Source: Streptomyces sp. H27-H1
GTDB lineage: Bacteria > Actinomycetota > Actinomycetes > Streptomycetales > Streptomycetaceae
NCBI RefSeq assembly: GCF_026627445.1
Contig: NZ_JAPNLJ010000012.1
Span: 150,068 to 214,067 of the forward strand
Reading direction: 5' to 3'
DNA length: 64,000 bases
Positions 57,381 through 64,000 of this stretch are shown here, one piece after another. A program made the translations under genes and the position numbers. Below the pieces are notes generated by a model. That model ran no database searches. It was given only the letters and a program-made list of their open reading frames with translations, and was not told the origin of the DNA. How positions within the stretch are numbered: position 1 is the first letter of the stretch; each line of letters opens with the position of its first letter.

Positions 57381-59594
57381 ATGAAACCCACCGAAAGCGC
57401 CGACCCGTCACCAGGTTTCGGCGGGAAGTTCCCATCCATGCGGACGGGCCGGCTCGGTGTCCTGGGGGCCAGGACACCGCGAACGCGACCGCTCGACACC
57501 GGATCGGGCCGGGCGGGCGGGCACCTCGCGCTGCCCGTCGTCATCGTGGCCCTCGCCGCCATCGTGCTCGGCATCGGCATCATCACCGCGCTGACCAGCC
57601 GTCACGCCCTGTTCCCCGGCGGTCAGATCGGCTGGGCGCTCGCCCTGCTCACCGGCATCATCGTCGGCCACCTCGTCGCCCTCGGCCGTGACCGCTGGTG
57701 GGGCGGCACCGGATCGGGTGCGGCCCTGACCCTCGGCGTCCTCATCCTGTACGGATGGGTCCCCGCCGGCCTGGTCTCCCTCGCCGTGGTCTCCCTCGTC
57801 GGCGCCGCCCGCAGACACCGCTGGCGCCAGGGCCTGCTGCACGGAGCCACCGACATCCTCGGCATCGGCGCGGGCGCCCTCGTCCTCGCCGCGTTCGGCG
57901 AGTCCCCCTCCGTCGAGCAGCCGTGGCGGCCCACCGGCTGGACGCTCGACGCGGTCCCCGAGGTCATCCTGGTCGCCGTCGCGTACCTGCTCGTCACCCG
58001 CGTCCTGCTCTGGCTCGCCCTCGCCCCCAGCGGCGGGGGACTGCCCACGGTGGCCCGTACCGCACTCCTGCGCCAGGCCCTCGTCGCCGTCGCCCTCCTC
58101 GGCATCGCCCCGCTGATCTGCGTCGTCGCCGAATCACAGCCGGTGCTGCTGCCACTGTTCGCCGTACCGCTGATCGCGCTGGACTCCACCCTGTGGATCG
58201 CCCGCGCCCGCGCCGAGGAGCAGCTGCGGGACCCGCTCACCGGACTGCCGAACCGGCAGTGGCTGCTGGAACGCGCCTGGAGCGCACTCGACCAGGCCGA
58301 ACGCATGGGCACCCGCTCGGCCCTGGTACTCATCGACCTGGACCGCTTCCGGGCGGTCAACGACACCCTCGGCCACCTCGCGGGCGACCGGCTGCTCCTG
58401 CAGATCGCGGACCGGCTGCGCCAGGCCCTGCCTCCGGACGCCGAGGCGGCCCGGCTCGGCGGCGACGAGTTCGCCGTCCTGCTGCCCATCGCCGACTCCA
58501 CCACCAGCGCCCAGCGGGTCGCCCGCAACCTGGTCGCCGAGCTCAGCTCCCCCCTCGACCTCGACGGGCTCACCCTGGTCCTGGAGGCCAGCGCGGGCCT
58601 CGCCGTCTTCCCCGACCACGCGCTCGACGCGGAGGGACTGCTGCGCCGCGCCGACGTCGCGATGTACCAGGCGAAGCGCGACCGGACGGGAGTCGAGGTC
58701 TACGAGTCCAAGCGCGACAGCAACACCCCCGACCGGCTCGGCCTGCTGGGCGACCTGCGCCGGGCGCTGGACGCGGGCGAGGTGGAACTGCACTACCAGC
58801 CGAAGGTCCGGTTCGACGGCAAGGTGGCCGGGCTGGAAGCGCTCGTGCGCTGGGTGCACCCGGAGCGCGGACGGGTCTCGCCCGACGAGTTCATCGCGAT
58901 CGCGGAAACCTCCGGGCTGATGCCGCACCTGACCGAGTACGTATTGGAGACCGCGCTCGCGCAGGTCGCCCGGTGGCGGGCCCAGGGCCTCAAGGTCCCG
59001 GTCGCCGTCAACGTGTCGCCGCGCGACGTCCACACACCCGGCTTCGCGGGCGCCGTGGCCGCGCGCCTCGCCCGGCACGGGGTCCCGGCGAGCGGGCTGC
59101 AGCTGGAGATAACGGAACACGTCCTGCTCGAGGACCCGCAGCGGGCCGCCGACACCATGGCCGGACTGACCGGCCACGGCGTGAAGATGTCCCTGGACGA
59201 CTTCGGCACGGGCTACTCCTCCCTCGTCCACCTGCGGCGGCTGCCGGTCAGCGAACTGAAGATCGACCGCTCCTTCGTGGCCCGGCTCGCCGTCGACGCC
59301 CAGGACGCGGAGATCGTCCGCTGCACGGTGGACCTCGCCCACTCCCTCGGTCTGCTGGTCGTCGCGGAGGGCGTCGAGGACGACGAGACGTGGGAGCGGC
59401 TGCGCGACCTGGGCTGCGACGCCGTCCAGGGCTGGCTGGTCGCCGCCGCGATGCCCCCGCAGGAGGCCACGGCCTGGCTGCTGGCCCGCGGCGAGCGCGG
59501 CTGGCGCCGGCCCGCCGACATCAAGGCGGAGCTCGCGGCGCAGGCGGCGGCGCAGACTGCCGCCGTCCAGACGGCCGCGGCCCAGCCGCAGTGA
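57381..59594 (+). CDS. Membrane-bound GGDEF-EAL cyclic-di-GMP protein, RmdB-like
   Basis: Membrane signalling protein (737 aa). Several hydrophobic helices occupy about 50-275, followed by a GGDEF domain with an intact active site (GGDEF, 360-364) and an EAL domain with an intact E486-A-L signature and downstream ITEH, DDFGTGYSSL and KIDRSFV motifs. Both diguanylate cyclase and phosphodiesterase activity are possible. Its position between ligA and gatC matches S. coelicolor RmdB, a phosphodiesterase influencing development. ATG 57381 has a GAGAGGGA ribosome site. The C-terminus is Ala/Gln-rich. It overlaps the next gene by 4 bases (GTGA). Confidence 0.92.
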   Translation: MKPTESADPSPGFGGKFPSMRTGRLGVLGARTPRTRPLDTGSGRAGGHLALPVVIVALAAIVLGIGIITALTSRHALFPGGQIGWALALLTGIIVGHLVALGRDRWWGGTGSGAALTLGVLILYGWVPAGLVSLAVVSLVGAARRHRWRQGLLHGATDILGIGAGALVLAAFGESPSVEQPWRPTGWTLDAVPEVILVAVAYLLVTRVLLWLALAPSGGGLPTVARTALLRQALVAVALLGIAPLICVVAESQPVLLPLFAVPLIALDSTLWIARARAEEQLRDPLTGLPNRQWLLERAWSALDQAERMGTRSALVLIDLDRFRAVNDTLGHLAGDRLLLQIADRLRQALPPDAEAARLGGDEFAVLLPIADSTTSAQRVARNLVAELSSPLDLDGLTLVLEASAGLAVFPDHALDAEGLLRRADVAMYQAKRDRTGVEVYESKRDSNTPDRLGLLGDLRRALDAGEVELHYQPKVRFDGKVAGLEALVRWVHPERGRVSPDEFIAIAETSGLMPHLTEYVLETALAQVARWRAQGLKVPVAVNVSPRDVHTPGFAGAVAARLARHGVPASGLQLEITEHVLLEDPQRAADTMAGLTGHGVKMSLDDFGTGYSSLVHLRRLPVSELKIDRSFVARLAVDAQDAEIVRCTVDLAHSLGLLVVAEGVEDDETWERLRDLGCDAVQGWLVAAAMPPQEATAWLLARGERGWRRPADIKAELAAQAAAQTAAVQTAAAQPQ

Positions 59595-60055
59595 GATACG
59601 TCGAAGCACCGACGGCGCACCGGCCCGCCGCGGGGGATCCGCCGTCGGTGTTCCTGGCGGGCGGGATCACGCACTGCCCGCCGTGGCAGTCGCGGGCGGC
59701 GGCCGCGCTCGCCGAATTCGTCGTGTTCAACCCGCGCCGGGCGGACTTCGACGTGTCCGACCCGGCGCAGACGGACATCCAGATCGCGTGGGAGTACGAG
59801 CACCTCGTCCGGGCGGACCTCACGCTGTTCTGGTTCCCCGCGTGTGAGCCTTCGCTGACCGTCCAGCCGATCACCCTGTACGAACTGGGGGCGGCGGCGG
59901 CCGCTCCCGCCCGCAGGCTGGTCGTCGGGACGGATCCCGGCTATCCGCGCTGCGCGGACGTCCACACCCAGCTGCGCCTCGCCCGCCCGGACCTCACGGT
60001 CCACCTCACCCTGCCGGCCACCCTGGCCGCGGCCCGCGCCGCTCTGACCGGCTGA
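59591..60055 (+). CDS. Nucleoside 2-deoxyribosyltransferase-like protein
   Basis: Small cytosolic protein (154 aa) of the nucleoside 2-deoxyribosyltransferase-like fold. [14 protein letters not shown] resembles the family's N-terminal strand-loop, [15 protein letters not shown] and [20 protein letters not shown] correspond to the substrate region, and [11 protein letters not shown] carries a Glu at the position expected for the catalytic residue. Real activity is unproven, and base-modified or signalling nucleotides are possible substrates. GTG 59591 overlaps the stop of the GGDEF/EAL gene, so the two are co-translated, an interesting link to nucleotide metabolism. Confidence 0.78.
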   Translation: MRYVEAPTAHRPAAGDPPSVFLAGGITHCPPWQSRAAAALAEFVVFNPRRADFDVSDPAQTDIQIAWEYEHLVRADLTLFWFPACEPSLTVQPITLYELGAAAAAPARRLVVGTDPGYPRCADVHTQLRLARPDLTVHLTLPATLAAARAALTG

Positions 60056-60264
60056 CGCCTGCCCTGCGGGGAGGGGGCAGGCCCCGCGCAGCGGCGTATG
60101 CGTCGACGGGGAACGGGTGGGGCGCAGCCCGCCGGAGGTGTGGAATCGGCCGCGCATGAGGGGCCCGTACCGCCTCCGGAGGAAACCGTTGCGTCGGCCG
60201 GGGGCCGGGCCCCATAGGATTGGGCCCGAAAGCTACACACTCACCACCCCCAGAGGATCGCTGC

Positions 60265-60561
60265 ATGCCTGGCATCACGCGCGAGGAGGTCGCCCACCTC
60301 GCTCGGCTGGCCCGTCTGGAGCTGAAGAGCGAAGAGCTCGACCACTTCGCTGGACAGCTCGACGACATCATCGGCGCGGTCGCCCGCGTTTCCGAGGTCG
60401 CCGACCAAGACGTCCCGCCGACCTCCCACCCGCTGCCGCTGACGAACGTCATGCGCGCGGACGAGGTCCGTCCGTCGCTCACCCCCGAGCAGGCGCTTTC
60501 CGGCGCTCCCGCCCAGGAGCAGCAGCGTTTCAAGGTGCCGCAGATCCTGGGGGAGGACTAA
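60265..60561 (+). CDS. gatC: Aspartyl/glutamyl-tRNA amidotransferase subunit C
   Basis: Small subunit (98 aa) holding GatA and GatB together in the complex that converts Glu-tRNA(Gln) or Asp-tRNA(Asn) to the amide. [21 protein letters not shown] and [15 protein letters not shown] are standard. ATG 60265 has AGAGGA upstream. It is first in gatC-gatA-small protein-gatB. Confidence 0.95.
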   Translation: MPGITREEVAHLARLARLELKSEELDHFAGQLDDIIGAVARVSEVADQDVPPTSHPLPLTNVMRADEVRPSLTPEQALSGAPAQEQQRFKVPQILGED

Positions 60562-60566
60562 TCACC

Positions 60567-62066
60567 ATGGCTGACATCAACATCATCAAGCTCACGGCCG
60601 CCCAGACCGCCGAGAAGATCGCTTCCGGCGAGCTCACGGCCGTCGAGGTCACCGAGGCCCACCTGGCCCGTATCGAGGCGACCGACGAGAAGGTCCACGC
60701 CTTCCTGCACGTCGACCGCGAGGGAGCTCTCGCCCAGGCGGCCGCCGTCGACGCCAAGCGCGCGGCCGGCGAGAAGCTCGGCCCGCTGGCCGGCGTACCG
60801 CTCGCCCTCAAGGACATCTTCACCACCGTCGGGATTCCCACCACCGTCGGTTCCAAGATCCTCGAAGGCTGGATCCCGCCGTACGACGCCACCTTGACGC
60901 GCCGGCTGAAGGAAGCCGACATCGTCATCCTCGGCAAGACCAACATGGACGAGTTCGCCATGGGGTCGTCGACGGAGAACAGCGCCTACGGGCCCACCGG
61001 CAACCCCTGGGACCTCACCCGGATCCCCGGCGGCTCCGGCGGCGGCTCCGCGGCCGCGCTGGCCGCCTTCCAGGCGCCGCTCGCGATCGGCACGGACACC
61101 GGCGGCTCCATCCGCCAGCCCGCCGCCGTCACCGGCACCGTCGGCGTGAAGCCCACGTACGGCGCGGTCTCCCGCTACGGCATGGTCGCCTTCTCCTCCT
61201 CCCTGGACCAGGGCGGCCCCTGCGGCCGCACGGTCCTGGACACGGCGCTGCTCCACGAGGTCATCGCCGGTCACGACCCGCTCGACTCCACCTCCATCGA
61301 CGCCCCGGTCCCGCCGGTCGTCGAGGCGGCCCGCAACGGCTCCGTCGCCGGCATGCGCGTCGGTGTCGTCAAGCAGTTCGCCGGTGAGGGCTACCAGGCC
61401 GGCGTCGTCCAGCGCTTCAACGAGTCCGTCGTCCTGCTCAAGGAGCTCGGCGCCGAGATCGTGGAGCTGGACTGCCCGTCCTTCGACCTCGCGATGGCCG
61501 CGTACTACCTCATCGCGCCGTCCGAGGCCTCCTCGAACCTGGCCCGCTTCGACGCCATGCGCTACGGCCTGCGCGTCGGCGACGACGGCACCCGCTCCGC
61601 CGAGGACGTCACCGCCCTGACCCGCGAAGCCGGTTTCGGTGACGAGGTCAAGCGCCGCATCATCCTCGGTACGTACGCGCTCAGCTCCGGCTACTACGAC
61701 GCGTACTACGGCTCCGCCCAGAAGGTCCGCACGCTCATCACGCGGGACTTCGAGAAGGCATTCGAGCAGGTCGACGTGATCGTTTCCCCGACCACGCCCA
61801 CCACCGCCTTCCCGATTGGCGAGCGTTCCGACGACCCTCTCGCCATGTACCTCGCGGACCTGTGCACCATCCCGACCAACCTGGCCGGCAACTCCGCCAT
61901 GTCGCTTCCCTGCGGCCTGGCCCCGGAGGACGGTCTCCCGGTCGGGCTCCAGATCATCGCCCCGGCGATGAAGGACGACCGCCTGTACAAGGTGGGTGCC
62001 GCAGTCGAGGCCGCCTTCGTCGAGCGCTGGGGACACCCGCTGCTTGAGGAGGCTCCGTCGCTGTGA
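60567..62066 (+). CDS. gatA: Aspartyl/glutamyl-tRNA amidotransferase subunit A
   Basis: Glutaminase/amidase subunit (499 aa) that releases ammonia for tRNA amidation. The Ser-cisSer-Lys triad is K82 (LALKDIF), S157 (PGGSGGGS) and S181 ([11 protein letters not shown]). Length is normal. ATG 60567 follows GGGGGAGG in the end of gatC. Its stop overlaps the next gene's GTG (GTGA). Confidence 0.97.
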   Translation: MADINIIKLTAAQTAEKIASGELTAVEVTEAHLARIEATDEKVHAFLHVDREGALAQAAAVDAKRAAGEKLGPLAGVPLALKDIFTTVGIPTTVGSKILEGWIPPYDATLTRRLKEADIVILGKTNMDEFAMGSSTENSAYGPTGNPWDLTRIPGGSGGGSAAALAAFQAPLAIGTDTGGSIRQPAAVTGTVGVKPTYGAVSRYGMVAFSSSLDQGGPCGRTVLDTALLHEVIAGHDPLDSTSIDAPVPPVVEAARNGSVAGMRVGVVKQFAGEGYQAGVVQRFNESVVLLKELGAEIVELDCPSFDLAMAAYYLIAPSEASSNLARFDAMRYGLRVGDDGTRSAEDVTALTREAGFGDEVKRRIILGTYALSSGYYDAYYGSAQKVRTLITRDFEKAFEQVDVIVSPTTPTTAFPIGERSDDPLAMYLADLCTIPTNLAGNSAMSLPCGLAPEDGLPVGLQIIAPAMKDDRLYKVGAAVEAAFVERWGHPLLEEAPSL

Positions 62067-62314
62067 GTTCGAATACGAGTGCGCTGTCCAAGGCCAAGGG
62101 CTTCAGGAAGTCCAAGTCCGGTACGTACCTGTCGATCGGCACCACCGCCTTCGGTGCCCTCAGTGTGGTCAAGCAGGCCAAGAAGGCCCGCACCGAGCAC
62201 GACACGCTGAAGCTGCTCGACGCCGTCGTGTCCGCCGCCGCCATCGTCACCGGCCTCGCGATCCTGTACCGCGAGCTGAAGCGTCTCGGCGACGACGACG
62301 TCCTGCTGGGCTGA
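62063..62314 (+). CDS. Small membrane protein encoded between gatA and gatB
   Basis: Protein of 83 residues: a basic N-terminus ([13 protein letters not shown]), one hydrophobic segment at about 22-36, a charged middle ([12 protein letters not shown]), a second hydrophobic segment at about 50-68 and an acidic end (GDDDVLLG). GTG 62063 overlaps the gatA stop and gatB starts 15 bases after this gene, so it is translated as part of the gatCAB operon. I do not recognise a family. Location in an essential tRNA-amidation operon suggests steady expression; whether it touches that enzyme is unknown. Confidence 0.85.
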   Translation: MSSNTSALSKAKGFRKSKSGTYLSIGTTAFGALSVVKQAKKARTEHDTLKLLDAVVSAAAIVTGLAILYRELKRLGDDDVLLG

Positions 62315-62329
62315 GAGGGAATTTCCACT

Positions 62330-63838
62330 GTGACTGTCATCGAACTGCTGTCGTACGAGGACGCCCTCGCGTCGTACGACCCCGTCATGGGCCTCGAGGT
62401 CCACGTCGAGCTCGGCACCAAGACCAAGATGTTCTGCGGCTGCTCGACCGAGCTGGGCGCCGAGCCCAACTCGCAGACCTGCCCGGTCTGCCTCGGTCTG
62501 CCCGGCGCGCTGCCGGTCGTCAACGAGATCGGCATCGAGTCCGCCATCAAGATCGGTCTCGCGCTGAACTGCGAGATCGCCGAGTGGTGCCGCTTCGCCC
62601 GGAAGAACTACTTCTACCCGGACATGCCGAAGAACTTCCAGACCTCCCAGTACGACGAGCCGATCGCCTTCAACGGCTTCCTCGACGTCCAGCTGGAGGA
62701 CGGCGAGATCTTCCGCGTGGAGATCGAGCGCGCCCACATGGAGGAGGACACCGGCAAGTCGCTGCACGTCGGCGGCGCCACCGGCCGTATCCACGGCGCG
62801 TCCCACTCCCTGCTGGACTACAACCGCGCCGGCATCCCCCTCATCGAGATCGTCACCAAGCCGATCGAGGGCGCCGGCGAGCGCGCCCCCGAGGTGGCCA
62901 AGGCGTACGTGGCCGAACTGCGCGAGGTCATCAAGGCGCTCGGCGTCTCCGAGGCCCGCATGGACAAGGGCCAGATGCGCTGCGACGTCAACCTGTCGCT
63001 GCGCCCCACCCCCGAGTCCGAGCTGGGCACCCGCAGCGAGACGAAGAACGTCAACTCGCTGCGCTCGGTCGAGCGTGCGGCCCGCTTCGAGATCCAGCGC
63101 CACGCGGCGGTGCTCTCCTCCGGCGGCTCCATCGTGCAGGAGACCCGGCACTTCCACGAGGAGGACGGCTCCACCACGGCCGGCCGCATCAAGGACAACG
63201 CCGAGGACTACCGGTACTTCCCGGAGCCCGACCTGGTTCCGATCGCCCCGGCCCGCACCTGGGTCGAGGAACTGCGCTCCGGCCTGCCGGAGATGCCGCG
63301 CGTGCGCCGCAACCGCCTCCTGCAGGACTGGGGCGTCACCGAGCACGACATGCAGTCCATCCTCAACGCGGGCGCGGTGGACTCCATCGTCGCCACCATC
63401 GAGGCCGGCGCCGACTCCACGGCCGCCCGCAAGTGGTGGATGGGCGAGCTGGCGCGCAACGCCAACGAGCAGGGCGTCGTCGTCGACGAGCTGCCCATCA
63501 CCCCCGTCCAGGTCGCGCGCGTCGCGGCTCTGGTCGCGGCTGGTGAGCTCAACGACAAGCTGGCCCGCAAGGTCCTCGAAGGCGTTCTCGCGGGAGAGGG
63601 CACCCCGGACGAGGTCGTCGAGAAGCGCGGCCTGAAGGTCGTCTCGGACGAGGGCGCGCTCGGCGCGGCCGTCGACGAGGCCATCGCGGGCAACGCGGGC
63701 ATCGCCGACAAGATCCGCGGCGGCAAGATCGCCGCCGTCGGCGCGCTGGTCGGAGCGGTCATGAAGACCACCCGCGGCCAGGCCGACGCGGCACGCGTCA
63801 AGGAGCTCATCCTGGAGCGCCTGGGCGTCTGCGAGTAG
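62330..63838 (+). CDS. gatB: Aspartyl/glutamyl-tRNA amidotransferase subunit B
   Basis: tRNA-binding, kinase-like subunit (502 aa) that activates the mischarged aminoacyl-tRNA with ATP and amidates it. Conserved blocks are [54 protein letters not shown] and [13 protein letters not shown], with a C-terminal YqeY-like tail domain. GTG 62330 has GAGAGGGA upstream. Last gene of the operon, followed by a strong terminator. Confidence 0.97.
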   Translation: MTVIELLSYEDALASYDPVMGLEVHVELGTKTKMFCGCSTELGAEPNSQTCPVCLGLPGALPVVNEIGIESAIKIGLALNCEIAEWCRFARKNYFYPDMPKNFQTSQYDEPIAFNGFLDVQLEDGEIFRVEIERAHMEEDTGKSLHVGGATGRIHGASHSLLDYNRAGIPLIEIVTKPIEGAGERAPEVAKAYVAELREVIKALGVSEARMDKGQMRCDVNLSLRPTPESELGTRSETKNVNSLRSVERAARFEIQRHAAVLSSGGSIVQETRHFHEEDGSTTAGRIKDNAEDYRYFPEPDLVPIAPARTWVEELRSGLPEMPRVRRNRLLQDWGVTEHDMQSILNAGAVDSIVATIEAGADSTAARKWWMGELARNANEQGVVVDELPITPVQVARVAALVAAGELNDKLARKVLEGVLAGEGTPDEVVEKRGLKVVSDEGALGAAVDEAIAGNAGIADKIRGGKIAAVGALVGAVMKTTRGQADAARVKELILERLGVCE

Positions 63839-63853
63839 CACCACCGTACGTAC

Positions 63854-63893
63854 GCGGCGGCCCCGCACCGGTTCTCCGGTGCGGGGCCGCCGC
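63854..63893 (+). terminator. Terminator of the gatCAB operon
   Basis: A perfect 18-bp stem, GCGGCGGCCCCGCACCGG and CCGGTGCGGGGCCGCCGC, with loop TTCT, starting 16 bases after the gatB stop. Confidence 0.9.
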
Positions 63894-63971
63894 GTTCCAC
63901 CCGGGGGGTGCCCCTATGTCTTTCGTCAACCCCCGAGCCGCCTGGTTTGAGGTAGTTCATCCGTGTCGGGT

Positions 63972-64000
63972 TCATGCGGCGAGTTCGATGTTCTTCGGTT
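63972..64000 (-). CDS. Possible 3' end of a minus-strand gene (partial)
   Basis: On the minus strand the last bases read PKNIELAA followed by TGA (63972-63974). The ending is the sort seen in some transposases or integrases, but eight residues are too few to identify it. It would be transcribed towards gatB, convergent with the terminator. Confidence 0.25.

Overview
The window is high-GC actinobacterial chromosome, almost certainly Streptomyces. The evidence is the strong third-position G/C bias, frequent GTG starts, an SsgA-family protein, an EF-hand calcium-binding protein of Streptomyces type, and a core block (glycine/serine genes, opp transporter, cysteine desulfurase-mnmA, ligA, an RmdB-like GGDEF/EAL protein, gatCAB) in the order usual for the genus. 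About 58 protein genes are supported, with two riboswitches, one candidate sRNA and several intrinsic terminators. I found no rRNA, tRNA, CRISPR array or complete insertion sequence.

Layout. 1-3.6 kb: tail of an exopolysaccharide/teichoic-type cluster (Wzz-like protein, glycosyltransferase, cytidylyltransferase, CDP-alcohol phosphatidyltransferase). 3.7-6.4 kb: a 190-bp MITE-like inverted-repeat element abutting glgX. 6.5-12.4 kb: an envelope block of three L,D-transpeptidases around a pilin-like protein with SpaA domains. 12.4-16.4 kb: enoyl-CoA hydratase, a candidate structured RNA, an anti-sigma-type ATPase, and a deacetylase-like/beta-propeller lipoprotein pair. 16.4-18.6 kb: a two-gene natural-product locus, a cyclodipeptide synthase overlapping a CYP121-like P450. 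18.7-25.1 kb: EF-hand protein, PadR regulator, cbiMNQO cobalt transporter under a cobalamin riboswitch, flavoprotein, AMIN-like protein, SsgA-like protein, and a small secreted Asn/Gln/Ser/Gly-rich protein.

25.3-34.5 kb is a glycine/serine module. On the minus strand, gcvT-gcvH-glyA, an amino-acid permease and sdaA lie downstream of a tandem glycine riboswitch; two SseB ('enhanced serine sensitivity') proteins follow on the plus strand. Together these would turn glycine into serine and pyruvate. 34.9-41.1 kb: oligopeptide ABC transporter in the order C-A-B-D-F. 41.4-43 kb: TRIC-type channel and a thioesterase. 43-43.6 kb: a gene-free, repeat-rich stretch. 43.6-46.7 kb: cysteine desulfurase and mnmA (tRNA thiolation) with an amidase between them on the other strand. 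46.7-52.9 kb: oxidoreductase divergent from a GlxA-type regulator, a large subtilase, a DUF1330 protein. 53-63.9 kb: SDR, MetE-like protein, ligA, rmdB-like gene, deoxyribosyltransferase-like gene, and gatC-gatA-(small membrane protein)-gatB closed by an 18-bp terminator. The last 30 bases may hold the end of one more minus-strand gene.

The most interesting locus is the cyclodipeptide synthase/P450 pair at 16419-18432. It looks like the Mycobacterium tuberculosis Rv2275/Rv2276 (mycocyclosin) pair. Pocket residues that matter for cyclo-dityrosine are changed in both proteins, so a different diketopiperazine product is plausible.
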